Part shown: one piece after another, positions 4,463 through 5,092 of the stretch | Position numbering within the stretch: the stretch's first letter is position 1 | Layout: each line of letters begins with the position of its first letter | NCBI GenBank assembly: GCA_028717785.1 | Contig: JAQUND010000098.1 | Coordinates: 1-5,092, forward strand | Source of the DNA: Candidatus Nanoarchaeia archaeon | GTDB taxonomy: Archaea; Nanoarchaeota; Nanoarchaeia; SCGC-AAA011-G17; JAFCDX01 | DNA: 5,092 nucleotides | Direction of reading: 5' to 3' | Translations under genes and position numbers: made by a program | Notes under the pieces: generated by a model | The model's input: only the letters and a program-made list of their open reading frames with translations | Databases searched by the model: none | What the model was told of the DNA's origin: nothing

Positions 4463-4843
4463 ATGTCATTTATACAGTTTTTAAGAGAACAAGAAGAAGA
4501 CCAAGAAGATAAAGTAATGGGTGGAATCATAGAGTTTTTCTCAACCCATGAAAAGCCATCTGATAAAGACGTACACGCACTGGCGGAACAACTTGGTATA
4601 GACGAACACAAATTTGAAGAAAAAATATACGAACTGATTAGTAGCTTTCTAAATGCAGGTAAATTTAAAGAAAATCCTGTTGAACCAGATCCTAAAGAAC
4701 TTGAAATGGGAATTAAAGTAGAAATGGAACATACGCGATCTCATGCCTTAAGTAAACGCATAAGTCTTGATCACCTCGCAGAACTGCCGGATTACTATAC
4801 CAGACTTGCTAAAATGGAAAAAGAAGCAGGAACTAAAGAATAA
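4463..4843 (+). CDS. DUF5661-like protein, function unknown
   Basis: The 126-residue protein shows the features I remember for DUF5661. An acidic N-terminus (REQEEDQED) is followed by a helical part with EFFSTHEKPSDKDVHALAEQ (24-43) and LGID. A conserved C-terminal part then reads MGIKVEMEHTRS, SLDHLAELPDYYTRLAKMEK (about 82-121). The E-x-E-H-T and D-H-L-x-E-x-P-D-Y-Y motifs carry most of the conserved polar residues and could form a binding or metal site, but none is established. The family occurs in phages and in some bacterial genomes and has no known activity that I can cite. It sits in the neck operon, with its stop overlapping the gp15-like start (TAATG), which points to co-expression with late virion genes. 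It could be a minor virion protein or an assembly helper. No membrane or export signal is seen. Family membership is fairly sure; the role is open. Confidence 0.75.
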   Translation: MSFIQFLREQEEDQEDKVMGGIIEFFSTHEKPSDKDVHALAEQLGIDEHKFEEKIYELISSFLNAGKFKENPVEPDPKELEMGIKVEMEHTRSHALSKRISLDHLAELPDYYTRLAKMEKEAGTKE

Positions 4844-5092
4844 TGCAAACTTTTTATTATCCGAGGACGTGTAAAGGTATAATAGTAGCACTGACTGATA
4901 TGTTTGATAATATGGTCGTTTATAAGTACGCTACTGATACTACGTCTGCCGGATATGGTACATCTGCTCAAGTTATATCTATACCAATAAATTTTGGCCC
5001 GACTGAAAAGGAGTATTTACAAAGAATAGAAGATCATGAGTATATTGCAAGTGGAACAGATTCAACCGGATATAAATCTGTAGAAGCTGTTG
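4843..5092 (+). CDS. 15: Tail completion / sheath stabiliser protein, T4 gp15-like, N-terminal part
   Basis: The frame starts in the TAATG junction with the DUF5661-like gene and runs off the right edge with 83 complete codons. A weak AGGA at 4828-4831 precedes it, so translational coupling is likely. The N-terminus follows T4 gp15 in pattern: an aromatic start FYYPR (4-8, T4 YFYNS), then VALTDMFDN (15-23, T4 LMGDLFSN), a short variable strand, and ISIPINFGPTEKEYL (45-59, T4 IRVPITYASKEHF). In T4 this protein caps the finished tail tube and sheath as a hexamer and forms the surface that joins the neck of the head. The visible part is only the first third or so (T4 gp15 is 272 residues). Similar Y-F/Y, D-x-F-x-N, I-P-I-x-F-G-P proteins in other T4 relatives are often labelled only as structural protein, so the exact gene equivalence is likely but not certain. 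Confidence 0.65.
   Translation, partial: MQTFYYPRTCKGIIVALTDMFDNMVVYKYATDTTSAGYGTSAQVISIPINFGPTEKEYLQRIEDHEYIASGTDSTGYKSVEAV

Noticed and set aside
4306..4611. Minus-strand open frame of 101 codons.
   Set aside because: It runs across two well-supported plus-strand genes and their ribosome binding site. Its Cys/Ser-rich start has no family likeness.

Overview
This window looks like part of the structural (head and neck) gene block of a T4-like, contractile-tailed bacteriophage with AT-rich DNA. The anchor is the gene at 352-1713. Its product follows the T4 gp23 major capsid protein along its length, including an N-terminal prodomain and a candidate prohead-protease cleavage site. The end of a scaffold-like gene precedes it, and neck and tail-completion genes follow. 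The host cannot be deduced. Composition, tight packing and gene content suggest an environmental or aquatic T4 relative, but that is inference.

Layout, left to right: (1) 3-323, the C-terminal end of a probable prohead core scaffold protein (gp22 position), open at the window edge. (2) 352-1713, the major capsid protein. (3) 1751-1782, a strong hairpin terminator with a GAAA loop. (4) 1820-2356, minus strand, an AT-rich free-standing nuclease gene of the PD-(D/E)XK / Vsr-like type found as homing endonucleases in phages. It converges on the capsid gene and shares its terminator. (5) 2357-2435, a divergent intergenic region with an exact T4-type late promoter word (TATAAATA) inside a long imperfect palindrome. 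(6) 2436-2846, an unrecognised small protein with a Lys/Glu-rich tail. (7) 2830-3621, a neck / head-completion protein resembling the gp13-like family. (8) 3618-4122, the remains of a second homing endonuclease: a zinc-finger stub, a one-base frame offset, and the family's C-terminal domain, with no catalytic domain between them. (9) 4122-4433, a small protein built on an internal 40-residue duplication. (10) 4463-4843, a DUF5661-like protein. (11) 4843 to the right edge, the start of a gp15-like tail completion / sheath-stabilising protein.

The capsid and scaffold genes build the prohead. The gp13-like and gp15-like proteins would close the head and cap the tail so that the two can join. The small genes between them are co-transcribed and closely spaced (ATGA and TAATG junctions), which suggests a virion or assembly role, but none is proven. 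The two nuclease-derived inserts are the parasitic element of the locus: one looks intact and points against the operon, the other is decayed and has been absorbed into the operon. I see no tRNA, CRISPR array, insertion sequence or origin, and no gene-free stretch longer than 300 bases.
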